Shown piece after piece: positions 7,822-16,084 of a stretch of DNA of 39,681 bases. The stretch lies in contig JAPPHT010000037.1 of the NCBI GenBank assembly GCA_028874795.1, forward strand, positions 1 through 39,681, written 5' to 3'. Source of the stretch: Chloroflexota bacterium. GTDB taxonomy: Bacteria; Chloroflexota; Dehalococcoidia; Lucifugimonadales; Australimonadaceae. Position 1 is the first letter of the stretch, and each line of letters opens with the position of its first letter. The notes under the pieces are model-generated. The model was given only the letters and a program-made list of their open reading frames with translations, did no database searches and was not told where the DNA came from. A program made the translations under genes and the position numbers.

Positions 7822-8207
7822 GCGTCCAGCGCAGGAGCGCGGTTGGAAGCGCGCGCCGTGACAGGCGCGCGCTTACCGCGACCGCCCCGCTCCTGTTCAC
7901 CCCCATCCCAGCCTTCCCCATCGAGGGCTGACAGGGGTATGTAGAGAAGTAGCCCGAGGGCGACATGGAAGGCGCCCCGCCTCCCATGCCCCACCTCGTG
8001 CGCTGCCCGCGCACCCTGGATTCCCGCCGGTGCGGGAATGACGAACGCGGTCGACACCCGGACTCAGACCCTCCTCACTCACGCCTGTTTCCGCCCGTTA
8101 CATGCCCCTGTCAGCCCATCGAGGGGGAAGGGGCCAGGCACGCCGCGCCACATCTACCCCACCGGTTATCGCAGGGGTCTCTCAAGGAGTGGCGCCGGAG
8201 CCCGGGG
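7822..8207. repeat. Intergenic region carrying a nested inverted-repeat element
   Basis: It separates two convergent genes and no CDS is supported. It consists of a split hairpin repeat with the inserted element of 7925-8117 listed separately. The rest (7822-7900 and 8135-8207) has nothing recognisable. Confidence 0.6.
7925..8117. mobile_element. 193-bp MITE-like element, copy 1
   Basis: The left end GGGCTGACAGGGGTATGTA (7925-7943) and the reverse complement of the right end (8099-8117) match at 18 of 19 positions. The element carries a REP hairpin (near 8020-8043) and codes for nothing. Flanking DNA is a hairpin repeat: a CCTTCCCC arm to the left, a GGGGGAAGG arm to the right, and the 5-nt loop ATCGA on both sides (7920-7924 and 8118-8122). 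That is the signature of insertion into the loop with target duplication. A second copy lies at 25098-25289. Confidence 0.7.
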
Positions 8208-9914
8208 TTACTTGTCCACCCGACAACTGATGACGTCTATGCCGTAGTACTTGCGGTGGTGCACCGATGAGGCGTAGTGGCGGAGGATGCGGATGGAGAG
8301 CTCCTGCTCGTCTTCCAGCGCCTGGCCCTCGTCCACGTAGGCCATGCGGTTCTCGATGTTCCCCTGGATGACGTCGTCCGAAGCGACCACGATCTCCAGC
8401 TCGGCGGCGGCGCCTTCGGGGCGGATCGTCGCGACCAGCTTGCGCCTCCGACCGTCCAGGGCGTCGTTCTCTCCCTCCAGAAGGCTCAGCATCACCTCTT
8501 CCCCCACAAGGCGGAGGCGGTCCTTCCCCTCCTCCGTCCAGGAGTGCCTGTCGGCGAACCCGCCGAGGAAATCGTCAACGGCAGGGAGGGAAGACTGCGC
8601 CAGGTCGATCCGCAGTTTCCCTGGACGGGGACTCGAAAGCTCAGTGAACACGGTCATAACCACGGCAGTCATCCCGCCGAAGAAGAGCGTGTTCCCCACC
8701 AATTGACTCGTTATCCCTTCGACGAACCCGCTGAAAGCCCCGGCGGAGAGGCCCAATATTATGGAAACGCCGGCGATGGTGGCCTTCTTCTGGTCAACCC
8801 GGCCTGTGAAGACCGTCTTTGCGCCTTCGACGAAGAGCATGCCGAAGATGATGACGTACACCGCGCTGACCACAGGAGTGGGAATGGCGACCAGTACGGC
8901 AAGCAGCTTGGAAAAGGGGGCCACCAACATGGTCAACAGCCCGAGGTATATCCCAACAGTCTTGGCGGCGACGCCGGTAAAGCCGATGTAGACCACGGTG
9001 GCCGCCCACGGCGCGGCGACGGGCAAGGTCCCCACGAAACCCGATAGCAGGGTGCCCAGACCGTACACGCCCAGACCTCCCTGCACCGAGCGGAAGTCGA
9101 TGGCCGAATGGTCCCGGTAGGAGGCACGGTAGATCACTGACAGGTCCCCCACGGCTTTCATGAATGCGGTCAGGTTCACGAACACGAAGGCCGGAAGCAG
9201 GGCCCAGAAGTCCGCGTCGAAGGTCAGGTCCAACCCGGGCCACCCGAAGTCGGGCAGGCTCACCCATGGAGCGTCAGTGATGATGCCTGCGTCGTAGTAG
9301 CCCAGGGGCACGGCCACTACCAGCCCGGCTGCCACGGTGGCCGGCAGGATCCACATGCGCCATGCCGGGGTCCCTTGCAGGGATATGAAGACCCCGGCGA
9401 CCAGGGCAGCCACCCCCGGCGCCATGAAGAGCATCGTCGATGCGCCTTCCGGCGGAACGACGGCGACGCTTATGACGAAGGGCATGGCCGAAGCCGCCAC
9501 GAGCATGATCACCACCCCGCTCACCGTCTGTGTAAAGACCCGGCGGAGGGAGGCAAGCCGCAAGGTCAGCACGAGCTGCAGGAGCGTGGAAGCCACCAGC
9601 AGGCTCGCCAGCAGACGAGGCCCGCCGGCGTGGAGGGCCAGGGCGCAGACCGTCAGGAACGGAACGTTGAAATTCGTGACGATCAGGCGGCCGGAACCCA
9701 GATACCGAAACCGGAAGGCGTGCAGGACCATGCCGGCCCCGGAGACCACGAGGGCGGCGAATATCGCCCACCCCAGATAGGCTTCGGAATCGTCGGTTGC
9801 GCGTATCACCAGCACCGCCAGCATGACGAGGGCGATGGTGTTGGGTACGAAGATCTGCGCAGCCGACGTCAGCGCCACCGACGGCGGACACTTCTCATCC
9901 GGTTCGTAGCGAAT
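8208..9914 (-). CDS. NCS2-type (nucleobase/ascorbate) permease fused to a C-terminal degenerate GHKL-like domain
   Basis: About 568 residues. The first ~430 contain 12 or more hydrophobic segments in the NCS2 (xanthine/uracil permease) order, e.g. YLGSGRLIVTNFNVPFLTV and VFTQTVSGVVIMLV. The last ~135 are soluble: a helix LRLVGEEVMLSLLEG, a strand ELEIVVAS, then LSIRILRHYASSV and YGIDVISCRVD, reminiscent of the RsbW/HATPase_c_2 fold. The N-box Asn and DxGxG ATP motif are not recognisable, so ATP binding is doubtful. GTG 9878 would clip the N-terminus. Reading back to 9914 restores RYEPDEKCPPS, the usual NCS2 pre-TM1 segment, and GAGGTGA (9927-9921) lies 6 nt before an ATT codon at 9914-9912, so I propose ATT as start. 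Transported substrate unknown. The VOC gene lies about 100 bp upstream on the same strand. Confidence 0.8.
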   Translation of the reverse strand: MRYEPDEKCPPSVALTSAAQIFVPNTIALVMLAVLVIRATDDSEAYLGWAIFAALVVSGAGMVLHAFRFRYLGSGRLIVTNFNVPFLTVCALALHAGGPRLLASLLVASTLLQLVLTLRLASLRRVFTQTVSGVVIMLVAASAMPFVISVAVVPPEGASTMLFMAPGVAALVAGVFISLQGTPAWRMWILPATVAAGLVVAVPLGYYDAGIITDAPWVSLPDFGWPGLDLTFDADFWALLPAFVFVNLTAFMKAVGDLSVIYRASYRDHSAIDFRSVQGGLGVYGLGTLLSGFVGTLPVAAPWAATVVYIGFTGVAAKTVGIYLGLLTMLVAPFSKLLAVLVAIPTPVVSAVYVIIFGMLFVEGAKTVFTGRVDQKKATIAGVSIILGLSAGAFSGFVEGITSQLVGNTLFFGGMTAVVMTVFTELSSPRPGKLRIDLAQSSLPAVDDFLGGFADRHSWTEEGKDRLRLVGEEVMLSLLEGENDALDGRRRKLVATIRPEGAAAELEIVVASDDVIQGNIENRMAYVDEGQALEDEQELSIRILRHYASSVHHRKYYGIDVISCRVDK

Positions 9915-9920
9915 CTCGAC

Positions 9921-9927
9921 TCACCTC
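9921..9927 (-). promoter_or_regulatory. Ribosome binding site that decides the ATT start
   Basis: Minus-strand GAGGTGA is a seven-base match to the consensus and lies 6 nt upstream of ATT (9914). No ATG, GTG or TTG stands at a suitable distance in the correct frame; the in-frame GTG at 9878 is too far away. Confidence 0.55.
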
Positions 9928-10013
9928 AGTGTTCGGAAGGAGTTCCAGGTCAGCGAGGGCGATGCCCTGCGTCCTGCCCTGCCGGGGTGCTGGTCGTCTC
10001 TCTCCATGCGCCC

Positions 10014-10397
10014 TCAGATCTCGTAGATCATCAGGCGGTTGCCGCACGTGTCTTCGAATATGGCCTGCGCGCCGCCAGCGGCATCGATCGGCTTGATCGA
10101 GAACACGACGCCCAGCGCCTCTAAGCGTTCGTACTCAGCCTGGATGTCGTCAACGGCGAACGCCGCTTGCGGGATGCCCTGCTCGAAGAGCGTCTTCTGG
10201 TACACCTGCGCGGCATGGTTGTCGTTCGGCTCCAGGAGGAGTTGGGCGCCGTCCGGCGCCTCCGGCGAGACGACCGTCAGCCACTTGAACTGCCCCACCG
10301 GGAATTCCTCCTTCTTCACGAAGCCCAGCACGCCGGTGTAGAACGCCAGGGCTTTGTCCTGGTCGTCGACGTGGATGCTGGTCAACTCGATCCTCAT
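10014..10397 (-). CDS. VOC (glyoxalase/bleomycin resistance) family protein
   Basis: A 127-residue single-domain vicinal-oxygen-chelate protein. It begins MRIELTSIHVDD with the typical early His, continues KALAFYTGVLGF and ends DTCGNRLMIYEI, with the Glu of the last strand as a probable metal ligand. Members are lyases, isomerases, dioxygenases or binding proteins; the reaction cannot be told from this sequence. GAAGGAG precedes the ATG. It may be co-transcribed with the permease gene downstream, about 100 bp away. Confidence 0.85.
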   Translation of the reverse strand: MRIELTSIHVDDQDKALAFYTGVLGFVKKEEFPVGQFKWLTVVSPEAPDGAQLLLEPNDNHAAQVYQKTLFEQGIPQAAFAVDDIQAEYERLEALGVVFSIKPIDAAGGAQAIFEDTCGNRLMIYEI

Positions 10398-10643
10398 TCA
10401 TGGCTCCTTCGTACGCGGGAGTGCGGTGGGGAGTGTACTACGGCAGGCGCCGGGCGCGTCCCCGCTCCGAGGAAGGGCGCCCACAAGGGACGCTCCTACA
10501 CCAGGCGCCGCCCGGCCACGCACGCCTCGTGCGCTGCCCGCGCACTCTGGATTCCCGCCTGTGCGGGAATGACGGGCAAGGGGGGCGCGGGGTTTGCTAT
10601 GCTACGCGCCGCTATACATCACTACGGCAGGAGTAGAGAGCAT
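10398..10643. repeat. Repeat-containing divergent intergenic region
   Basis: It lies between the divergent VOC and molybdenum-hydroxylase genes. It holds the CACAAGGGACGCTCCTACACC unit (10482-10502), related to the one at 2018, and a REP hairpin GATTCCCGCCTGTGCGGGAATGACGG (about 10549-10574), preceded by the same CGTGCGCTGCCCGCGCACTC stretch found beside other copies. No clear promoter was recognised. Confidence 0.55.
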
Positions 10644-12872
10644 ATGACCACCGCACCACGCGTCGTCGGCGCGCCCGTACCCCGCATCGACGGACGGGAC
10701 AAGGTGACCGGCGCGGCCAACTACGGCGCGGACGTCGACGTCCCGGGGACGCTTTGGGCGAAGACGCTGCGCAGCCCCTTCCCGCATGCCCGCATCCGCG
10801 GCATCGACACGTCCGCCGCGACGGCGCTGCCGGGCGTCCACGCCGTGCTCACGGGCGACGACATCCCCGACAACATGCGCTGGGGCCGCCGCATCGTCGA
10901 CGTGCCCGTGCTCGCGCAGGGCGAGGTGCGCTTCGTCGGCGAGCAGGTCGCGGCGGTCGTTGCGGACGACGAGGAGATCGCACAGCGCGCGCTCGAGCTT
11001 ATCGAGGTCGACTACGAGGAGCTGCCCGCCGTCACCGACCCGGAGGAGGCGATGAAGGACGAGCTTCTCGTCAACCCGGACATGCACGGGTTCAAGGGCC
11101 TGCTCTACGAGATGAGCGAGCCCACGAACACCGTCGTTCACTTCGAGTGGAGCAGAGGCGACGTGGAAGCCGGCATGAAGGAGGCGGACCTGGTCGTCGA
11201 GAACTCTTACACAACACCGTCCCAGCACCAGGTCTACATGGAGGCGCACAACGCGACGGTGCGGGTCAACCCGGACGGGACGGCTGAGGTGTGGACGCCG
11301 GGCAAGGCGCCGTACGCGGTGCGCTCCCAGATATCCGGGCCGCTCGGCGTGGAGCCGGAGAGCATCGTCTTCCACCCGGTCACGATCGGCGGCGACTTCG
11401 GGGGCAAGGGATCGCCGATGAACGTCGCGCTCGGGTACGTGCTGTCGAAGGCGGTCGGCGGCAGGCCGGTCCGGATGGTGTTCGACTACGCGGAGGAGTT
11501 CATGGCCGCGAACCCGCGCCACCACTCCCGGATACGGATGCGCACCGGCGTCAAGCGGGACGGCACGATCACGGCGCACGACGTGGCGATAGTGTTCGAC
11601 AGCGGCGCGTACGCGGGGTTCAAGCCCGCGGGGCACCTCGGCGGCGCAAAGGGCGCGGGCGGACCTTACCGAACGGAAAACGCGCGCGTGGTTGAGGACA
11701 TGGTGTACACGCACAACACGCCGTGCGGTCACATGCGCGGGCCTGGCGAGCCGCAGGCCGTCTTCGCCCTCGAATCGCACATCGATGAGGTCGCCGGGGC
11801 GCTCGGCATGGACCCCGTGCAGTTCCGCCTGATGAACCTCGTCGAAGACGGCGAGCCCACGGCGCTCGGCGACGTGTTCGTTGAGAACCGCGCAACCGAG
11901 ACGCTCGAAGCCGCTGTGGAGGCCTCCGGCTACAACGAGCCGAAGGCGCCCGGCGTCGGCCGGGGCGTGTCCGTGGGCGAGCGGACGCCCGGCGGTGGAC
12001 GCATCAACTCGCAGGTCTCGATGGAGGCGGACGGCTCTGTCCTCATCACGACTCCCCTCTTCGAGCAGGGAGCGGGTGCGTACACGGTGCTGCAGCAGGT
12101 GGTGGCCGAGGACCTCGGGCTCCCCGCCGACGCCGTGCGGATGGTGGTGGCCGACACGGGGCTGTTCGACAACGACCAGGGCGTGGGAGGCAGCCGCGTC
12201 ACGAACCTCGGCACGGTCGCCACGCACGACGCGGTGGAGCAGGCGCAGGGCGAGCTGTTCAAGCTCGCGGCGGAGCTGCAGAACTGGCCGGAGGAGAAGC
12301 TGGAGGTTCGCGGGCAGATGCTCGTGCGCACGGACACCGGGGAGTCGCAGCCGTGGAGCAACCTGATCGCCCGCGTGGGCGTGCCGGTTGTCGGACGCGG
12401 CGTCGCTTCCGGAGGCTACGAGACCCCGGTCACCGGCTACTGCGCGCAGATCGCCGAGGTGGAGGTCGACCAGGAGACGGGGCAGATCCGGCTGACGAAG
12501 CTGACGACGGTCCACGACACGGGCACCATCATCAACCCGATCGGGCACCAGGGGCAGATCAACGGGGGCACGATGATGGGCATCGGCTTCGGGCTGCAGG
12601 AGGAGCTGGTGCGGGAGAACGGCTTCGTCTCCACGCTCTCGTTCGCGGACTACAAGATCCCGAACATCGCCGACATCCCCGAGCTCACGACCGTCGTGCT
12701 CGATACGCCGGGCAAGGGCGTCGGCCCCTACAGCATCAAGGCGATCGGCGAGAGCCCCAACGCGCCAACCGCCGCGGCCATCGCGAACGCCATCGCCGAC
12801 GCCTGCGGCGTGCGCGTGCGGGACCTGCCGGCGACGGCGGAGAAGGTCTACGAGGCGTTGAGGGATGCGTAG
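10644..12872 (+). CDS. Molybdenum hydroxylase (xanthine dehydrogenase family) large subunit
   Basis: A 742-residue molybdopterin-cytosine-dinucleotide-binding subunit of the xanthine oxidase/CO dehydrogenase family. It opens with VGAPVPRIDGRDKVTGAANY, the conserved start of the a/b hammerhead domain. Motifs for cofactor binding include GGDFGGKG and HMRGPGEPQ. The catalytic glutamate is Glu703 in IGESPNAPTAAAIANA near the C-terminus. Length is normal. These subunits hydroxylate N-heterocycles, aldehydes or aromatic-CoA substrates and need a [2Fe-2S] subunit and usually an FAD subunit; neither gene is in the window. It must borrow partners encoded elsewhere or work in an unusual way. GCAGGAG lies upstream of ATG 10644. 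Confidence 0.92.
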   Translation: MTTAPRVVGAPVPRIDGRDKVTGAANYGADVDVPGTLWAKTLRSPFPHARIRGIDTSAATALPGVHAVLTGDDIPDNMRWGRRIVDVPVLAQGEVRFVGEQVAAVVADDEEIAQRALELIEVDYEELPAVTDPEEAMKDELLVNPDMHGFKGLLYEMSEPTNTVVHFEWSRGDVEAGMKEADLVVENSYTTPSQHQVYMEAHNATVRVNPDGTAEVWTPGKAPYAVRSQISGPLGVEPESIVFHPVTIGGDFGGKGSPMNVALGYVLSKAVGGRPVRMVFDYAEEFMAANPRHHSRIRMRTGVKRDGTITAHDVAIVFDSGAYAGFKPAGHLGGAKGAGGPYRTENARVVEDMVYTHNTPCGHMRGPGEPQAVFALESHIDEVAGALGMDPVQFRLMNLVEDGEPTALGDVFVENRATETLEAAVEASGYNEPKAPGVGRGVSVGERTPGGGRINSQVSMEADGSVLITTPLFEQGAGAYTVLQQVVAEDLGLPADAVRMVVADTGLFDNDQGVGGSRVTNLGTVATHDAVEQAQGELFKLAAELQNWPEEKLEVRGQMLVRTDTGESQPWSNLIARVGVPVVGRGVASGGYETPVTGYCAQIAEVEVDQETGQIRLTKLTTVHDTGTIINPIGHQGQINGGTMMGIGFGLQEELVRENGFVSTLSFADYKIPNIADIPELTTVVLDTPGKGVGPYSIKAIGESPNAPTAAAIANAIADACGVRVRDLPATAEKVYEALRDA

Positions 12873-13345
12873 GCGCAGGCAGACCGCCCTCACCCGCCCC
12901 GCTGCCGCGCGGCGACCTCTCCCTCAGGAGAGGTGGGGGTGCGACCGAGAGATTGCTCGGCTCCGCCGGGTTCTGCTCGGAATGACAAGCTTCCCTACCC
13001 CACACCAGTTCACCCCCATCCTAACCTTCCCCCATCGAGGGGGAAGGGACCAGACACCCTGCCCCAACCACCCTCGCGCGGCTCGCAGCGAGCCGCCATG
13101 TGCGCCGACGCGCACTCTGGATTCCCGCTTTCGCGGGAATGACGGGTGGGGCGGGAATGACGGGGGGATGCGAGGTTCCTGCCTTCGCAGGAATGACGGG
13201 ACGCCCTGCACCGAACCGGAGGGCCCTCACCCCAACCCTCTCCCTCAGGAGAGGGATCGAACACCCCTCACCTCCAACCACCACACGCGCGGCTCGCTGG
13301 CCGCGCACTGGATTCCCGCTTTCGCGGGAATGACGGAAGGGACAG
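12873..13345. repeat. Dense REP/hairpin array
   Basis: No gene. In order: a CCGCCCTCACCC...CTCTCCCTCAGGAGAGG hairpin (12886-12936); a GACCGAGAG...CTCGGAATGACA unit (12944-12986); the intact CCTTCCCCC-ATCGA-GGGGGAAGG hairpin (13024-13046); REP hairpins at about 13119-13142 and 13174-13200; another CCTCTCCC/GGAGAGGG hairpin (13236-13256); and a last REP at 13312-13336 that runs into the ribosome site of fhs. The unbroken hairpin is the 'empty site' for the nested elements described elsewhere. Confidence 0.7.
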
Positions 13346-14974
13346 ATGGATGAGCTACGGCCCATAGGAGAGGTGGCGCGGGGGCTGGGCATCGCCCCGA
13401 AGCATCTCATCCCCTTCGGCGACTCCAAGGCGAAGGTGTTGCTGGACGCGATGCGCCCGGAGCAGAAGGGCAAACTCATCGTCGTCACAGGAGTGAACCC
13501 AACGCCCGCCGGCGAGGGCAAGACGACCACGAGCGTCGGGCTCACGCAGGGGCTGGGGAAGATCGGCAAGAGCGTGGTGACCACGCTCCGCGAGCCGTCG
13601 CTCGGGCCGATATTCGGCATCAAGGGCGGCGGCACGGGGGGCGGCAAGGCGCGCGTCATCCCGGAGGACGAGATCAACGTCCACTTCACCGGCGACGCGC
13701 ACGCGGTCTCCTCGGCGCACAACCTGCTCGGCGCGCTCACGGAGAACGTCATCTACCGCGGGCTCATCCCCGGCGCGAAGCCGTCCGATATCACGTGGCG
13801 GCGCGTCGTGGACATCGAGGACCGCGCGCTGCGCAGCATCGTCTCCGGCCTCGGCGGCTCGGCGAACGCCCCGCTGCGCGAGACCGGCTTCGACATCGTC
13901 ACCGCGTCCGAGATCATGGCCGTGCTCGCGCTCGCGTCCGGCCTGGACGACCTGCGGGCCCGCCTCGGCAGGATCACGGTCGCCACCGGCAGCGGCGGGA
14001 GCCGGGTCACGGCGGAGGAGGTGGGAGCGGTCGGCTCGCTGATGGCGCTGCTGCGGCACGCGATCCTCCCCAACATGGTGCAGACGACGGAGGGGCAGCC
14101 CGCGTTCGTCCACACCGGGCCCTTCGGCAACATCGCGCACGGGTGCAGCTCCGTCGTGGGCGACCGGCTCGCGCTCGGCTACGCGGACTACGTCGTGACG
14201 GAGGCGGGGTTCGGCGCGGACCTGGGTTTCGAGAAGTTCATGCACATCAAGTGCCGCACGAGCGGCCTGCGCCCGAGCGCCGCGGTGCTGGTCGGCACTG
14301 TGCGCGCCCTGAAGCACCACGGCGGCGTCCCCCTGAAGGACCTGGAACACCCGGACCCGCTCTCCGTACGCATCGGCTCGGCCAACCTCCAGCACCTCGT
14401 GGGCGTCGTGCGCAAGTTCGGTCTGCCGGTCGTCGTTGCCATCAACCACTTCCCGTCCGACACGCCGGAGGAGACGGTGGTGATGCAGGACGCGGCGATC
14501 GAGGCGGGAGCGGCCGCGGCGGTGGTGTGCAGCGGGTTCGTGGACGGCGGCGAGGGCGCGGTCGAGCTCGCGGAGGCTGTCGTTCGCACGTCGGAGGCGG
14601 GGCCGCCGCGCGCCAGGTGGCTCTACCAGCTCGACGCGCCGCTGCGGGAGAAAGTGCGGGTCCTCGCAGAGACGGTGTACGGCGCGTCGGACGTGCGGTG
14701 GAGCCCCGAGGCATCGCGGCGGCTGGACCGCTTCGAGGAGCAGGGGCTCGGCGGTATGCCGATCTGCATGGCGAAGACGCCGCTCTCGCTCTCCCACGAC
14801 CCGGCGCTGAAGAACAGGCCGACGAACTACACGTTCGAGATATCGGACGTGCGCGCGTCGACCGGCGCGGGGTTCGTCTACCCCATCGCGGGCAACATCG
14901 TGACGATGCCGGGCCTGCCCCGCACGCCGCGGGCGCTCGACGTGGACAGCAAGGGGAACATCACGGGGCTGTGA
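13346..14974 (+). CDS. fhs: Formate-tetrahydrofolate ligase
   Basis: A 542-residue 10-formyl-THF synthetase, which joins formate to tetrahydrofolate using ATP to feed one-carbon metabolism (purines, fMet) or formate assimilation. Motifs: GVNPTPAGEGKTTTSVGL with the P-loop at 53-60, the Gly-rich FGIKGGGTGGGKA, and FVHTGPFGNIAHG in the middle. Slightly short of the usual 555-560 residues but no motif is missing. GGAAGG sits about 6 nt before ATG 13346, directly after a REP hairpin. No other folate gene (folD, ftcD) neighbours it. Confidence 0.96.
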   Translation: MDELRPIGEVARGLGIAPKHLIPFGDSKAKVLLDAMRPEQKGKLIVVTGVNPTPAGEGKTTTSVGLTQGLGKIGKSVVTTLREPSLGPIFGIKGGGTGGGKARVIPEDEINVHFTGDAHAVSSAHNLLGALTENVIYRGLIPGAKPSDITWRRVVDIEDRALRSIVSGLGGSANAPLRETGFDIVTASEIMAVLALASGLDDLRARLGRITVATGSGGSRVTAEEVGAVGSLMALLRHAILPNMVQTTEGQPAFVHTGPFGNIAHGCSSVVGDRLALGYADYVVTEAGFGADLGFEKFMHIKCRTSGLRPSAAVLVGTVRALKHHGGVPLKDLEHPDPLSVRIGSANLQHLVGVVRKFGLPVVVAINHFPSDTPEETVVMQDAAIEAGAAAAVVCSGFVDGGEGAVELAEAVVRTSEAGPPRARWLYQLDAPLREKVRVLAETVYGASDVRWSPEASRRLDRFEEQGLGGMPICMAKTPLSLSHDPALKNRPTNYTFEISDVRASTGAGFVYPIAGNIVTMPGLPRTPRALDVDSKGNITGL

Positions 14975-15362
14975 GGCAGACTGCCCGCCGCGCATCCAGT
15001 GGCGAGAGGCTCCTTCAGGGACGTCGCGCAACCCCCACCGGGTGCGGAAGCGACCATTGCGGAGGACACAGGGCACAGGTGCGAACGGTACGCTCCTCCA
15101 TGAACGGTAGTACCTCACCGCATCGATACTGCGGGAAAACGAGACTGTTGTATCAAAAACGCGTTCTTCAGCCTCCCCAAGGTGGACCACGCCTGAGAAG
15201 CTGGCTCATTTCTGCCGCCGCGTCGATGCAGACAGCGCGTGATACGTTGCGCGTGTCCCGTGGTAATGTTATGTTATAGACCAGTTCGACCTTTTGAGGG
15301 TACGGTTCGCTGAAATCAGGCCGCGCGGAATCTCGACGGCCAACAGACGTTCTAGGATTGCC
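14975..15362. promoter_or_regulatory. Leader region of the PAS-LuxR regulator
   Basis: Unlike most gaps here it contains none of the dispersed hairpin repeats. Two direct copies of GAACGGTA (15083-15090 and 15102-15109) start 19 bp apart, near two helical turns, and may bind a regulator. A possible promoter is TTGCGC (15247-15252), 17 nt, TATGTT (15270-15275) in an AT-rich patch. The reading frame of the next gene stays open back to TTG 15294. Confidence 0.4.
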
Positions 15363-16037
15363 GTGACTGCAGAAGCTCTTCTCACAGCACTGAATAACGC
15401 ATCTTGCGGGGCGTACGCCGTGTCCGTGGACCAGAGGATCGTGTTCTGGAACGGGGCGGCGGAGCGCATCCTCGGCTACAAGTCCGACGAGGTGATGGGC
15501 CGGCGTTGCTACGAGGTCGTTGCCGGACTCGCTCCGGGCGGCCTTGCCCCCGAGTGCCTGGGCGGGTGCCCATCGATGCGCTATCTGCGGGCCGGTCTCG
15601 TACCCGCGCCGGTGCAGCTGCGATTGCTGTGCTCTTCCGGAGAGCGGAAGTGGATCACCATCACCCCGATGGTGGTGGCGGGCGCCGTGAGAGACGCCCC
15701 TCTCCTGATCCATCTCTTCGACGAGGCCGCCGGAGATGACGCCGAGTCAGCGGGCGACCCGCGGCGAGAGGTGTTGCCGAGCCGCGCCGTCATCGTGCCG
15801 GACCAGCCCATACCCTCCGGCCCCGCAGCGGAAACGCAGATCCTCAGCCGACGAGAGCTCGAGGTGCTGCGCCTGATGGCCCAGGGCTGGGACACGCAGC
15901 GCATCGCCAATGAACTGGGCATCAGCCGCCACACGGTGCGGAACCACATACGCAATCTGCGGCAGAGACTCAACGCTTCCACCAAGCTGGACGCCGTGGT
16001 CAAGGGCCTGCGCCTGGGCATCCTGCACATGAACTGA
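15363..16037 (+). CDS. PAS-LuxR family transcriptional regulator
   Basis: A 224-residue cytoplasmic regulator. An N-terminal PAS domain (about 1-115) contains ISVDQRIVFWNGAAERILGY-like sequence (here VSVDQRIVFW) and a cysteine cluster C-x15-C-x3-C-P (RRCYEVV ... ECLGGCP) that could bind a metal, haem or sense redox state. A linker follows, then a LuxR/GerE helix-turn-helix: LSRRELEVLRLMAQG, TQRIANELGISRHTVRNHI and LRQRL. There is no receiver domain or kinase partner, so sensing is probably direct through the PAS domain. AGGA lies 5 nt before GTG 15363; TTG 15294 would add 23 residues. Target genes are unknown. Confidence 0.85.
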   Translation: MTAEALLTALNNASCGAYAVSVDQRIVFWNGAAERILGYKSDEVMGRRCYEVVAGLAPGGLAPECLGGCPSMRYLRAGLVPAPVQLRLLCSSGERKWITITPMVVAGAVRDAPLLIHLFDEAAGDDAESAGDPRREVLPSRAVIVPDQPIPSGPAAETQILSRRELEVLRLMAQGWDTQRIANELGISRHTVRNHIRNLRQRLNASTKLDAVVKGLRLGILHMN

Positions 16038-16084
16038 CGGCAGGACGCCGTCCTGCCTCACTTCGCGACGACGCCAGAGGCCCG

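Noticed and set aside
8277-9047. Long plus-strand open frame opposite the permease gene
   Set aside because: It is the mirror frame of a membrane protein in high-GC DNA; its translation has no fold pattern and no ribosome site.
10602-12893. 763-codon minus-strand frame over the molybdenum hydroxylase gene
   Set aside because: Arg/Val/His-rich shadow translation; the plus-strand frame has all family motifs.
12865-13353. Frames made of repeated GFPLSRE/RFRGNDG-like peptides
   Set aside because: They are translations of REP-type hairpins and recur wherever the repeat does; the repeat is non-coding.
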